NCBI RefSeq assembly: GCF_002865645.1
Contig: NW_020194549.1
Location: 186,001 to 250,000 of the forward strand
Direction: 5' to 3'
DNA length: 64,000 bases
Source of the DNA: Hyaloscypha bicolor E
Taxonomy: Eukaryota > Ascomycota > Leotiomycetes > Helotiales > Hyaloscyphaceae
The position numbers and the translations under genes are program-made. The notes beneath the pieces are model-generated. The model did no database searches and had not been told where the DNA came from. It worked only from the letters and a program-made list of their open reading frames with translations. Below, one piece after another: positions 43,965 through 56,765 of the stretch; position 1 is the stretch's first letter; each line of letters starts with the position of its first letter.

Positions 43965-44300
43965 TACGGCCAAATGGCTCATAGTTCGATACCAAAGAAG
44001 GCGTTTCTTCAGGAGATTTTCACTTCTTCAACCAACTCCACTGGTCTTAAGACAACCGATACTTCATCTGTCGCAAAGTTCTAGACTCTCTCGGTGAATT
44101 TGTGCATTTCCCTAAGCTCGCTCCTGAGCTTCTTCCTGATGGTCTGGTCGCAATGTTTTCTACCACCTCGCACTGTCGAGATCGAGATACGTAGGAAATG
44201 TCATTTATCCATTCTCACCTACAACTCTACCTATCTCCTCCCTATCATCCCAGTTATACAGATCTGTGTTAATTAAAAGCTCTGACTGTTTATATCATAG

Positions 44301-45093
44301 CAGTGTGGGCTCCGATAAATTATCGATTAGTAATCGTTATCGGCTAAGCGATCGATAAACGATCGATATCGATAATTATCGTTGATAAAAGTGGGCCCAG
44401 CCAGCCAGCGAGCCCCATTACATGAACATCTCGCTTTCTAGTTCAATTATAAACCGATTAGTATTAAGATTAGTATAAAAGTAGACTATTATTACTATAC
44501 TATTAGACTTTTTAACTTTCCATTTAATAGTCTATTATATAACGTAGACTAGCTAGTATTTAATCCAGTTATCGATAATTCCATCGATAAAAGTGGGCCC
44601 AGCCAGCCATTAAGCGAGCCCATCGATAATTCCATCGATAAAAGTGGGCCCGCCAGCCATTGAGCGAGCCCATCGATAATTCCATCGATAATAGTGGGTC
44701 CCAGGGCCTTGGCAATACTACAGGGCCACTACAGGGCCACTACAGGGCCAATACGCTATAATACGCTATATTTACAGGCCTTAGACCGCCTTTACAGTAC
44801 TAAATCTATTAATAATAGTGGGTCCAGGGCCTTGGTAGTACTACAGGGCTACTACAGGGCTAATGCGCTATATTTATAGGCCTTATACCGCCTTTACTAA
44901 ATCGGAATTCTGCTATAGTAAAGAAAAGGTGGTATGAGGCCTATAAATATAGCGCATTGGCCCTGTAGTGGCCCTGTAGTATTGCCAAGGCCTTAGTTCG
45001 ATAATTATCGTAATCGATGGTCGATTATCGATTATCGAAAAATTAGCGCGATTATCTAATCGTCGCTTATCGAGCTTATCGGAGCCCACACTG
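44301..45093. mobile_element. hAT-type element, 793 bp, with perfect 8-bp duplication
   Basis: Inverted ends CAGTGTGGGCTCCGATAA and TTATCGGAGCCCACACTG are perfect over 18 bases. TATCATAG flanks both sides (44293-44300 and 45094-45101). Subterminal parts are dense in ATCGAT/CGATAA repeats. The left half has about three diverged copies of a ~50-base unit (CCATCGATAAAAGTGGGCCC...GCGAGC). The right half has a long foldback (44818-44995). No transposase ORF. A third type of hAT-like end in this window. Confidence 0.92.
44818..44995. repeat. Long foldback inside the hAT-type element
   Basis: An arm of about 65 bases starting CCAGGGCCTTGGTAGTACTA is the near-complement of 44928-44993 (GGTGGTATGAGGCC...CCAAGGCC), with a loop of about 40 bases. 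A further direct copy of the left arm lies at 44696-44805. Could be a nested MITE or an expanded palindrome. Confidence 0.75.
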
Positions 45094-45101
45094 TATCATA
45101 G

Positions 45102-46324
45102 TGGTCCGAGACTCCGAGGACCTTCGAGACTGGTTTTGTCCAAAGTAGAGTGAGTGATGTTGGTACTTGCAAATTTCTCAACGTGTCCCAAGAGTCACAT
45201 AAACCATTTCTGAATAAGTGGCTATCACTTGCACCTCGCCTGTCTGGACCCCATAGAGACTTAGCCTTTCGAGCCGCTGATTAATCGACCACGTTCTTCA
45301 ATCCTAAGCTAGCCACCCTTTTCATTGCCTACAGCGATGACCACCACACTCTCGTCTCTCTAGTGCTCACTAATACTCTAGCATCCAAGCAGTCAGCAGC
45401 TTCAGGATTAATTTTGGATTTAGCCTTCTGCTCCTTGGAGAAGCGTGAGGAATCAAGCTGATGACTTGAAAAACGATGCCAAATCTTGAGGGCCTTTACT
45501 TGGCTTGCGATGATCCTTGCCATTATTACCAGACGCCAAAAGAACTGTAACCTGGAGCTATCGCTTTTACTAATACTTGCAGCAACAACCCCGTCTCGCA
45601 GTGTCATGCTCCGAGAGCTGGAGTGGAAGCGGAAAGCTTAATAGACTTGTTGAAGAACAAAGAGTACACTGATCGAGACTTACCTGGGGTGTATAAGAAT
45701 ATCATTCGTGGCGAAAACGACATGCCATACTGATTAGGAGGTGATCAATAGGTTAATAGTCAGTTTTTTTGTACTACCACTGTTTTCTACGTGAGATATT
45801 CACGAAGAGAGAGCTTTCCATCTCCACTAACATTCCGCTCCATGACTAACATAGTCTCAGGTAAGAGAAAAAGATAGAAGTTATCAGTAGGATCTCGCAG
45901 CCATTTTCCCGGAATTGTAGAGACAGATTTGGACCCAGGGAGAGAGCAGCAAAGAGCGTACTGTGCACATATCTTAATGACAACGACATACCATCGTCAA
46001 CTTGGTTAACGAAGGCATTTTGTGCCCGATATTTACTGTATACCGGCCCCGAGTGGTACGGAAAACAAATCATAGTATTGTTCTGATTCTCTGTTCTTCA
46101 CTTCCAACTGTTTAATTCACCACCCGGTCTAAAACCGCCGAGCGAATTTAAAAACAGTATAACATCTTGAAGATGTCTGTCTATGTATCTCTCTGAGCCA
46201 TATTTTTGCCAATTCAGATGTTCCTTAACAATTACCTCTTCCAACTCGGATATCACGATTCATCATTCCGCAGCAACCATCCAAATCCGGAGCATCGACA
46301 CCCCTAATAACAGAGACTTCATCA
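45102..46324. other. Intergenic region
   Basis: A minus-strand frame at 45329-45607 (92 residues, ATG at 45607) has no domain or signal peptide and is not supported. Nothing else was seen. Confidence 0.35.
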
Positions 46325-46476
46325 TGAGGGAACTCGGTCGTGACGTAATGGTGCCTCAAAAGTGTCCATCATTCAAGAGGAAGCTCCCCACCGAGATTTG
46401 CTTCACAGTCTGGTCCTTGTTATCCCCCGGCCCTCGAATTGTCGAATTCGAATGCATAAGCACCCTCTCTGGGTAA
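46325..46476 (+). pseudogene. 2EXR-domain gene fragment
   Basis: From ATG 46325 the frame reads the 2EXR start FKRKLPTEICFTVWSLLSP then GPRIVEFE, and ends at 46476. Coding similarity stops at about 46450, exactly where a 12-bp inverted repeat (TGCATAAGCACC / GGTGCTTATGCA, about 46453-46500) begins. The rest of the domain is not found downstream, so this is a truncated copy, perhaps broken by an insertion. Confidence 0.65.
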
Positions 46477-47183
46477 ACCCTAGAACGGGTGCTTATGCAA
46501 TTGAGAATTGAATTCCCTTCTAGACCCCTTTCCCCACACTTCGCAAGCTAATTTTTATAATTTTATCATAAAATAAGGCTTTCTTTTTCGGCTATTCTTT
46601 AGCCCCCGGCACGCGTACAAAAGGTGGGCAAGACGTACGTCCCTCTGTCCCTTACTTGTAATCGCTTAGGAAGTATATCCTCAAGGATACACGTGCGCTT
46701 CCTGCACTTTATTGAAAATCAGGGGCTGTATACCATATGGCCCGGCCCACTTTTAAGTGGAGTCGTAATTTCCAGAGTTTTAAGGAAACTGAGCTTCCAT
46801 AGAAAAATACCACAATCAAGCTTCAATTCAATACATTTAAGGTATACGTGTGTATACGCTCCTGTGAGGCGCCGAACGGGGTGCCCCTAGCCTATTAAGG
46901 TCCTAATATTAGTAGAGAAATAAGCTTTAGAACTCCCAGAACTAGCGCTCTGTCTAGTTCAATCAATAAAGAATCGCGAAAATATTTTCTGAAGACGTAT
47001 TTTCCTTTAGCCCGCAGTAAGAATGCCTGTTTTTGATAACCCTCTGCGACGACATGAGCGAAGTCAGGAATTCATCTCAGGCAAAGCACCAAATGAGGTC
47101 TTCAACTGTAAGATCAATAGGCTGTACATTTCGAACAGCCACGACATTTCCAGTGGCTTGGAGGAGAAAACATGAGATCCCTC

Positions 47184-47531
47184 TTAAGCCACGCCTGCAT
47201 CTAGCAGCTTCGACTCCTTGCTCTCGACCATTTCTTTTGCCGGTATTTGGCTATTAAGAAATGCTTCCCACTCTTCCAGCTTCTCGTAGAAATTATGAAC
47301 TACCTTGAGAAGCTCACCATTATTGATGGTGGAACCCCGTTCTCTCAAGCCATCGGAAAGCACGGCTGGAAGGGTGCGATTACATTCAACGATGATGATC
47401 ACGACGATGATAGATACGTCAATTAGAATGTGGCTAAGACGTTGGATTTCTTGAATAACTTCAAGCCCTTCTTGAGACACTCCAAGATCACTGACTGCAA
47501 GATGATCGTAGAGCGCAAGGCAATATACCAC
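47184..47531 (-). pseudogene. ORF fragment of unknown family
   Basis: A 115-residue open frame without ATG, helical in character (EVIQEIQRLSHILIDVSIIV, LLKVVHNFYEKLEEWEAFL). Such alternating hydrophobic/charged sequence resembles N-terminal helical domains of fungal STAND proteins, but the match is too weak to name. Probably a remnant. Confidence 0.25.
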
Positions 47532-48249
47532 GGTGGTTTCAAGGTGGAGCCTCTACCCTAAAGACACTTTGGTGACTAGTCTAGACGACTGCGATTTTAT
47601 TTTGGAGTTTGGAGCCATATTTGGTCATTTGGGAAGAGCACAGTTAGATCTAGGAACGCTTATATAGGGAAATAACCTTTAGGGAGACGTTCCTTAACGA
47701 CTTCGTATCTCAACGGGAGATACTAATACATAATTATATATTTCATAATAAAGTGCCATCAACGAGGAATTTCCACCTGTTCTGCAGAATTTCAAGAGAC
47801 ATGACTTGAATGGAAATGGATAAGGCTCTTTCATGGCTTGCAAATATCAATGCATGGACTTGAAATTGTGTGAATTATTTTGCGAGGACTAAAGCTTTAT
47901 ATTCAAGTCACCTTTACTCGGTTTGAAATGTCCTTGATCGTGGAAGTATATTAGAACCTGAATACGGATATGCACTCAGGGTCAACTTCGTTCGACAAAA
48001 TAAAGAAAACGATCTCGCAAACGTACTGCACAACACACCTTATTAGCTTCTCTTCCGCAGTGGGCATTTAAAAGATCTAGAATCACACCCACAACTTCTC
48101 CTACGATTCATGCGTTCTCCGAAACTCACAAACATTCTAGACAACTAGATGAACACTTTACAAGCCAAGTCCAGCGTCTTCGGTTCCTGCAAGGCCGCAA
48201 ACACGGAGCAGGTAGCATTCGATTCAACACCGGACAAATCCATGACACC

Positions 48250-49368
48250 AACCAGTAGCTTGTGATGCTTTAGATACCTTCACTCCCTTCCCGAACTGCC
48301 CATCAAACTCCGAGTCAAGACCTGGTCCAGCCGCCAGCACGGCATAGTCAGTCGTGACGCGGAATCGGAGTGGTACGACCCTTACAAGATATGGATTGCC
48401 TCGAGGGAGAACGAACAGTGATCACCTTTGATTTATCGAGTCAACAAAGACACCTGTCGGTAGTGCATGCTTCAGTACCGTATCATTTATCCTCAAGGCG
48501 AAGAGAAGTCTAAGCTAGAGGGTGAAACATTCTTATTGGAAAGTAATCGATTTATTGATGGAAAATCGATTTATTGAAGGTTGACAGACTGCAGAATGAC
48601 TAGATACAGAAGAGTGAGTTCTAGAAACAGAGGAAAAATGTCCAAAGTAAGGGATTTATTCCCATTACCCTTCGGCGATACCGGTGATACCGAACCCGCT
48701 TTCTCCGATACATTATCAATCAGCTGATAAACCAAAGGTAATCAAAATGACGATATACTAGTAAGCTTGGTAAGCTCGGCGAGTGACGCATGACAAATGA
48801 GAGTGGAGAACCCTAAATTAGTGGTTGAACCTGGTGCTGGAAGGACTGGTAAGCTAGCTATGGTAGCGTACCAATTTCAACAATTCTTCCCTGACTACTT
48901 CTCAACCTGAAAGTCGATATCTTGTACTTGGTTGCAGGTCAACAGATGGGCAGCGGACTGACCGTGCAGAGTTTAGCATCACGGGATTCAATCATGACCT
49001 CTTGAACAACATACGGTTCGTGGCAGTGCAAGCTGAAGAATTCATTTATACCACCCGCTGGGACAACGATGATATAGAGCGCGACAGCGAATGCGGGGGC
49101 GCTTCCATTCTCTCCTTAGTAGAACACCAACTCTCGAGACACTCTACTTTATAGATGGGGAGTCCGACAAGAGGTCTCTTTGCGACACATTCGTGGCCCA
49201 GGACGCGGCAATCCCATATCGTCCCGAATAAAGGAAAAGTTGCAGGCTTGGGCTGAGGCCCTTGCAAAGTTCAATGCTTGTCCTTCAGAGCCACTGCCGC
49301 TCATGTGCGTCAAACAAGCATTCAGAGATGGGAAGCTGGTTGCATTCGACAGTGATGATCTACAATGA
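48250..49368 (+). pseudogene. 2EXR-domain pseudogene
   Basis: Scattered frames in order follow the 2EXR pattern. FTPFP then, after a 1-base loss near 48290, ELPIKLRVKTWSSR; then ESEWYDPYKIWIASRENEQ with an in-frame TGA at 48419-48421; then PLIYRVNKDTCR. Further on come DLLNNIRFVAVQAEEFIY and, at 49180-49368, a C-terminus LQAWAEALAKF with VKQAFRDGKLVAFD. The last part aligns with FLAWMEFLRSHF ... IKQALRGGNLDVID of the intact gene at 50710. Frameshifts and stops make it non-functional. Confidence 0.7.
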
Positions 49369-49844
49369 ATCTGGGGAATCTGGGTGTAATCTCCTCTTGT
49401 TTAAGGGAGACACGAGGGTGCTAATTCTGGATTAATACAATTATAAAAAATATTAAATTTAATAAATAACCTATAACTTTTTCTTTAACTGTCTTAAAAT
49501 TATATTATTAACTAATACATTCCTTAATTAAGTATTTTATAATTATAATATAAGAAATTATAATTAAAGTATTAAATTATTATTTTAATATTTCTTATAT
49601 AATTATATAATATTACATATAAAAATATTTCTTTTCGTGATTTTTTTCTAAAAATTATAATTGCTCTTATATAAGAGCTAGTTACTTGCAAATTTCTAAG
49701 AGCTTTATATAAGGTCTTACTTAACAAATTAGACTAATTGATTATAAGGGTCTTATTTAATAAAAGACTTACCATAATATATAATTATAGAAATTTAAAA
49801 GATATACTCCTATATGTGAGTCAAGAAACGAACCTCGGTAAGGG
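49369..49844. repeat. A/T-rich block (RIP-like)
   Basis: High-A/T, non-coding, ending at LTR-like copy 4. No recognisable element ends. Confidence 0.65.
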
Positions 49845-50039
49845 TGTGACCGGCTGGTGTCACATTGTTGATACAGACCTGGTTTCAAGCTAGGGTTCAG
49901 GCACTTAGCGTTTCAGTAGTTCTAGGCCTTACTTACTTATCCACCACCACACCTCACTTTTCTCCTTAGCTTCAGATTCTAAAAGATAGGACCTAGAGAT
50001 CTTTGTGCCTCGTTCCAATGCTCCAGCTCCACCGTCACA
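49845..50039 (+). mobile_element. Solo-LTR-like element (family A), copy 4, diverged
   Basis: 195 bp, ends TGTGACCGGCTGG and CACCGTCACA. AAGGG precedes it; the right flank reads AGGGG, so the duplication is either 4 bp or 5 bp with one base lost. Internal blocks (CCACACCTCACTT, CTCCTTAGCTTCAGATTCT) match copies 1-3 with more substitutions and deletions. Confidence 0.75.
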
Positions 50040-50709
50040 AGGGGAATAGAATAAAGGAGAGGCAGTTGCATAATGGGGGTTAAAGTCTACTGCTGGAGTG
50101 GGGTATATTTCGATACATCTACGTTTTTAAATACTGTTAGAGAGGGAACTATAAGGGAAAGGAGGGCAAGTCTCGTTTCAATTTATCTTAGTATAGTTGA
50201 GCTGAGTTAAGTAGACCTCAGTTGACTTGAGCTCAACTCAGTCCAACTCTCATAAATAATCCTTAAAACACGATCAGTGTCTCTTGGCAATTATTTCTTT
50301 CCTCTTTCGGATATCAAAAAAGTGGGTACACGCGTCACTCTGCACCTCGTTTAGGCTCCCCACGCTTGACCCCGCTTTTAGGCCCCTCGGACCGGGACAA
50401 TGAGATTGACAATGGTTATTTAAAACTGCGATTTGCAAATTTACGTCTGTTGTGTGGCTAGATACCGAAGAAAGTTTAGTCTGTGGAATTCTAAGATTTA
50501 TAAGGGAATATGAAAGTCTAGGGCTCCAGGGCGTATAAATTAGAGAGTTTATCCACCTGCAACTCACAACTTCCACATAGCAGTTTCAAAGTACACTTGG
50601 ATAATTTGACCACAGACCGCGTCCAACCCAAACTAGATCCAGCCACCAACAGCGCTACCGTCTTTCCCAAGAGTCCTTCGGCACATCTTCTTAAGATCTG
50701 CTTCTCGCG

Positions 50710-51582
50710 ATGTCGCACAGCCCGCCAGACGTAGCAGTCCGCAGCGAGCCCAGCCGTGCTCGATGCAAACCTCTTGAGATGTTCTCTCTCTTTGCGACAC
50801 TCCCCATTGAACTTCGGCTCAAGATTTGGGGTCACATTTTACCAGGACCTCGAGTCATCGAAATTGAGTGGTCCAGACAATGCAACGCGTGGCAGTTCAC
50901 ATCCGAGAGCAAGCCAAGCATGACTCTTCTTCATGGTGTGAACAAGGAGGCGAGAGGGGAGTTCTTGGGATCATATACAGCAATCTCCCTTGAAGATAGA
51001 TCATTTTCCATTTTCCAGCTCGGGGCGCGGCCAGCATTACCATTTTGTTGCTTTTTCAACTTCGAGCAAGATACTCTGTACATTGCGGCATCTACAGATA
51101 TCAGCCACCCATACGTCAACTATTCAATGGATCGACTTAGCACCATCGTTTTCCAGGGATGTAAGCACCTTGCGGTTCAAGGAGAGACTTTCTGGAGCAG
51201 AGAATTCGAGGCCGGACAACCATACATCATCACACCTTTCACCCAAATGAAGGCCGCGAAGCTAGCAAGTCTATTGGCAAGATTTTCAAGCCTCGAGACA
51301 TTGAGCGTAGTCGTTGGCGATGACTATAGCCAGGCATTACACATTCTTGGTCCGCCCAATAACAAGCCGCAAGGAATTGTTAAATTAACTGATTTGACCT
51401 GTGGGCGCCCTTCGACGAGCAACTTTGTTGGTGCAAAAGAGCAATTTCTGGCATGGATGGAATTCCTACGCAGCCATTTCCCTGAGGTTTCATCGGCAGA
51501 TTTGGCTATCAAGCAGGCTTTGCGGGGAGGAAACCTCGACGTCATTGATGTATGGGGCATATTGGACCACGAAAGCTCTTGA
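50710..51582 (+). CDS. 2EXR-domain protein
   Basis: 290 residues, single exon, ATG at 50710 (an internal ATG at 50779 is possible). The 2EXR motif FATLPIELRLKIWGHILPGP is followed by RVIEIEW, LLHGVNKEARGEFL, FNFEQDTLYIAA and IVFQGCKHLAVQGE, in the standard order. The C-terminal region has FLAWMEFLRSHFPEV and IKQALRGGNLDVID, shared with the decayed copy at 48.2-49.4 kb. Function unknown; proteins of this type are expanded in filamentous ascomycetes. Confidence 0.88.
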   Translation: MSHSPPDVAVRSEPSRARCKPLEMFSLFATLPIELRLKIWGHILPGPRVIEIEWSRQCNAWQFTSESKPSMTLLHGVNKEARGEFLGSYTAISLEDRSFSIFQLGARPALPFCCFFNFEQDTLYIAASTDISHPYVNYSMDRLSTIVFQGCKHLAVQGETFWSREFEAGQPYIITPFTQMKAAKLASLLARFSSLETLSVVVGDDYSQALHILGPPNNKPQGIVKLTDLTCGRPSTSNFVGAKEQFLAWMEFLRSHFPEVSSADLAIKQALRGGNLDVIDVWGILDHESS

Positions 51583-53201
51583 ATACGAGGCCATGCGTCG
51601 AGGAGGGCCGTCATTTTGAGGTCATGGGAGGAAGGAGGGTTCCTACTAGGGAAAAAAAATCCTCGTAATTCTACAAGCGCGCCGCTACCATACAATATTC
51701 AACCCGGCGGAGGATGATAAGGTTTCGGGCTATGGGACTCTGGAGATTGCCATTATACTTCTGCAATAAAATACCAATACTGCGCAAGGCTTTCAGACTC
51801 ATGTTGACTCAGTTTTCGTGCTACCATGAGCTCCGATCTCTAATATAAGCAGTCCCTGAGTAGAAGATGATGCCTTCATACCCTTCCTAACTGGCAACAT
51901 CTACTCGCTTCTCGCACAAGAAAAGTAATAACTTCCATTACGGTTAGGTCCCACGAGTCAGTTGACTTTATCAACAGATCTTACTATGCGGGTGGGCTTG
52001 TCTTGCAATCACAATCCAAAATGCCAAAAGACAAATTGTGAAGCAACTCTCACATTTTGGATGATAACTTCCCTGTTTTGTTTCGACTCCTGTTGTCACA
52101 AATTTCTTTGGTATCACTTAGCTACCTTTATCTATCCTTCTACCGTGAACGAAAGAAACAAACAGAAAATAAGTTTGCATCGCTTCCATTCATCACAAGT
52201 TCCCTATTTGTGTTACTGACACAGGGTCCTGTCCTGGTAGAAAAACTTGAGGATTTCGACCCTGACTTGCCTAAAATTTTGATACAATGCTATTAGATCC
52301 TTGAAGTGGACAATAGGAAGGAAGACCTCCTTCTCGTTTAGCCCCAGGGTTGCTCGCTTCTGCTCCTTCGCCAGCTGGTGAAGTCACACCCACAGCTCAA
52401 ACCAAGGCAAAACATGTATTAAACCCTAAAGTAATTTGTCGACAAATCCCGGGTTATCAATAGCCAGGCCGTGTGCCTCTTTCTAAAGGCAGAGACCGCG
52501 GTAACCATGGCGGCCAACTCTCAAGACTCAAGCTTGCCGGGAGATATCTAAGTGGCACTCACAGGACCAGACACTGGAGAGAATAGTGAATATCACGGAT
52601 GCAAATGTGGTTGGCACGAAGGCGACGCCAGCGAAGCCATTTCGGGGCTGGGCCCTCTGAAATTCTGTATCGAGTCTCTATATCCTGTTCACTCTCCGCC
52701 TCCAAAACTAAAAGGAAGTAATTATAATCAAGAGAAAATCTCCTAAAGAGCTCCTTTCAGAAATCAGACACAAAATAGTCTGGTTCGTCTATTAATATTG
52801 ACAACAGCGATGAGTTTACAACAGACGACCCTCGGTTGATCCAGTAGAGAGAGTACAAAGCACAGCTTTTTGTTCTCTAAGCTACAATAGTAAATCCGAA
52901 GCTGACAAGAGAGCAGAGGAAAGGCTGAATCCTCTAAATGGAGACATGAACTGCAGATGCACCGTAGATTATGCAGAAGAAGAATGGTGGGGGGGTGAGG
53001 GGTAGGCTGTGGGGTGTATATATACGGATAAGATCTGCAGAGGGATGGAGATGAGTGCATTCCATTTGGGGTCCCAGGCTGCAAAACACTAAGCACTTCG
53101 CATTCAGTTCACTCCCTCCAAGTTTTCCAATATGAAATTTCAAAAGAAATGCGTTCCAATTATCGTACGCCGTCGGCGGGTATCTTCATTCCTCCTGCCT
53201 T
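51583..53201. other. Intergenic region
   Basis: Frames at 51962-52296 and 52552-52746 (plus) and 52764-53143 (minus) lack motifs and overlap. It holds the 3' flanks of the 2EXR and GH47 genes. No RNA gene or repeat was recognised. Confidence 0.35.
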
Positions 53202-55112
53202 TTACCGTGGCCTTCTCAAAGGATGCGCCTCCGTATTCAAAACCCACTCATCCAAGTTCACCACATCGAAGTCCTCAAAGCAAAGATAAAAGTACTTCAG
53301 CGTCTCGGCCAACCAAAAGCTCTCCATGCTATCAATCTGTTGGGCTCTAACTCCTGTTCTGTCTGTATTGTCATCATTCCTCTTCCTAGGTTCCGTCCCC
53401 GGCTGTTCATTATCCTCTTTCTCATCACCCGTTACGGTTATATCAGCGATCGCAGCAGCAGCGACTTCTGTCCTCGAGACTTTGTCAATAGCCTGGAACA
53501 TCCTCCACGCAGCATCCTGGTAGATCTGCTTCCCCGTAATCCTCCACATTATAAACACACTCTCGATCGTCTCAGGCCTGAGAATATACCGCCTATCATC
53601 CGCACCTACAATACCCTTCCAAAGCTTCCTCTCCTGTATAATCTTCTCCACACTTTCACCTGTTCGCCCACCGCTGCCGTAATTAGTTTTGATAACGTCG
53701 TGCCAGACTGAGTCCTCCCAGCCACAAGCAGAGTTCTTGGGGCACGGGATCACGGTGTACAGCTCTGGTGCGATCTGGTTTGGAGCGGCGTCGTAGGCCC
53801 AGATGCAGCCTTGGGTTAGCTCTTCTGCTGTCTGCAGGTCTTGGGGGCGGCCGAAGATGCGGGAGGCGAGACCGACCATGCCGCCTATGAAGCATGTCAA
53901 GTGCTGACCTCTTGGAATTAGGTGGTTTTCGCCGTCGTCTGTTACTCTGATGTCCCCTGATGCTTGGACTGGGAGGTTGCCAGGGTTGTAGAATCGGAAG
54001 AAGAGGAACTCTTTGGCTACTTCGATAAAGGATTCGTAAAGTTGCTTTGGCTGGGAGAGCAGCCCGCCGAGCAGAAGGTAGTGTTTGGGAAAGTACTCAT
54101 ATAGCGAGTCTGACATGCCGCCTAGAGTAAAGAAGTTATCTTCCGCAAAACTAGGGGTTGCAGCATCGATGCTGACGGGCCACATCCCGGGGAGTTTTGT
54201 GGAGTTTTGGGCGTCATTGAGGACGTTTGCGATTCGGGCAATGGCGTCGTAGTATTTTGGATCGCCGGTTACCTGGGAGAGATGGGTGAATTCTAGGGAG
54301 AACGAGCCGAGTTCCGAGACTAGCATTCGCGCAGGGGCGGTTTGGGCGTAGCCTTCGGTATATCTATTCCCACATTAACTTCACTTTCTCGATATGGGGA
54401 AGTGAATGAGATCTACACACTTCTTCCAATCCCATCTCGAAATCGGCATTCGATTCGGCGTATCAAAACAGCTCATCAACAACTCCCCAACCTCCACGGC
54501 CTTCGTCAATAACACAGGAAACCTCCCCCCACTAATATCATACGCCGCCAAAAAGCCACCCATATACCTAATCGTCGTCTCAAAAACATTAATATCCTTC
54601 GTCTCCGTGGTAGTGAAATCAATTTCCTCGATAGCCTTCACAGCAAGTGCGAAGTCTTCCTTCATACCCATAATCCATAACGTGTCCAGCGAATCCACAA
54701 GCGTGGCGGCCCAGCCGCCAAATGTGTCTTTATATTGTCCTGTCAAGGGTGTAACTTCGTCTCGCAGCCAGGCATTCTTTTTATATCCTTCCCAACTGTG
54801 CTTAAAACTCTCTTTCACTGCATCCCGTCTGCGTAGCCTCTGGTATCTGACTTTAGGCTTCTCTTCTGGTGCGAGAGCTTGCACGGTAGGTATCTTGTGA
54901 GGTGTCCCTGTTGGAAGGGGAATAAAGGATGTTACGGGATAGCGATCGGGGAGCTTCGACCAGTGTGTTTTGCCATCGGTGAAGATGGTTTTCGGGAGGT
55001 AGGGTGTGTAGCCGTAGTTCCAGACATTGCCTCGTTGACTCAGGTAGTAGAGAGTTACGAAGGCGAAGGCGATTGTCAGAGCTAATATGCGAACCCTTCG
55101 AACAGCAGGCAT
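53202..55112 (-). CDS. Class I alpha-mannosidase (glycoside hydrolase family 47)
   Basis: Model complement(join(53202..54363,54421..55112)), 617 residues; intron of 57 nt (GTGTGT...GAATAG) joins RWDWKK with YTEGYAQTAPARM in frame. The N-terminus has a short basic tail and a membrane anchor (about 9-25, ILALTIAFAFVTLYYLS), as in type II ER/Golgi enzymes. GH47 hallmarks: SFKHSWEGYKKNAWLRDEV, GGWAATLVDSLDTLWIMG, FETTIRYMGGFLAAYD, ELGSFSLEFTHLSQVTGD, RPETIESVFIMWRITG, DSMESFWLAETLKYFYLCF and the end motif VLNTEAHP. These enzymes trim alpha-1,2-mannose from N-glycans with Ca2+. Whether it is the ER or Golgi type, or ERAD-related, is not decided here. Confidence 0.93.
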
Positions 55113-55796
55113 GGTGCTAGAGTCGGGAGGTTCGAGGTGTTGACAGCTAGGTCCACATGTCGTGTGCTGGCATGGATTTGGAACGCAGCAGCAGAGCTAA
55201 TCAAGATCGAAGCCGTAGATATCGAATTCCAGACGCGTAGCCAGAATATCACCGTAAAGGACTGTGAAGAATAGTAGGAATGTTTGGAAACGTGGGTTTT
55301 TGGGGGATTTCTTCGATGATGCTGTCTCGGAAGGCTGCGCTTTTGGCAGGGATCACCACAGGGCTGAAGGCGGGCTAAATTCAGGGGTCTCCGCTCTGCG
55401 AGTTCATCCCGTACAGCACATACGATCGTATCCGTATATCCGTATTGCAGCTGTCTATTGTACATGACTTCTTAGCTACCGAGGTTTTCACGAATTTTCT
55501 GAGTCAATATCAGTAGGGCTGAGTAGGTAAGGTTAGAATCAACTCTTTTTTGAAAACGTAAGATACAAAGGACCAAGAGCAACGACCAAGAAATCTCCGA
55601 CCACTAAAACTGAATTGTATTTCTGAAGGGTAATCATCACAACGTTATCTGGGCCAATCCCCCAAATCTAGCATTTCACTCCAGTCCAGCTGCCTGGTTC
55701 AATCCCCCATTCCATTCCATTCCAAGCCCAACCATCGAAGTACTAAGGTCTACCCGCTCGCCTGGAACACGCACCGCACCCAAGAAAGCAACTTTT
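55113..55796. other. Intergenic region
   Basis: Upstream of GH47 and downstream of calmodulin. A minus-strand frame at 55082-55465 overlaps the GH47 start and is not supported. No RNA gene was recognised. Confidence 0.4.

Positions 55797-56765
<969 letters not shown>

Noticed and set aside
45329..45607. 92-residue minus-strand ORF with ATG
   Set aside because: No signal peptide, domain or coding bias; isolated between transposon-derived sequences.
50274..50835. Minus-strand frames overlapping the 2EXR gene start
   Set aside because: Antisense to the well-supported 2EXR gene, and no motif.
53223..53711. 162-residue plus-strand ORF
   Set aside because: Lies entirely antisense to the GH47 catalytic domain, which is strongly supported.
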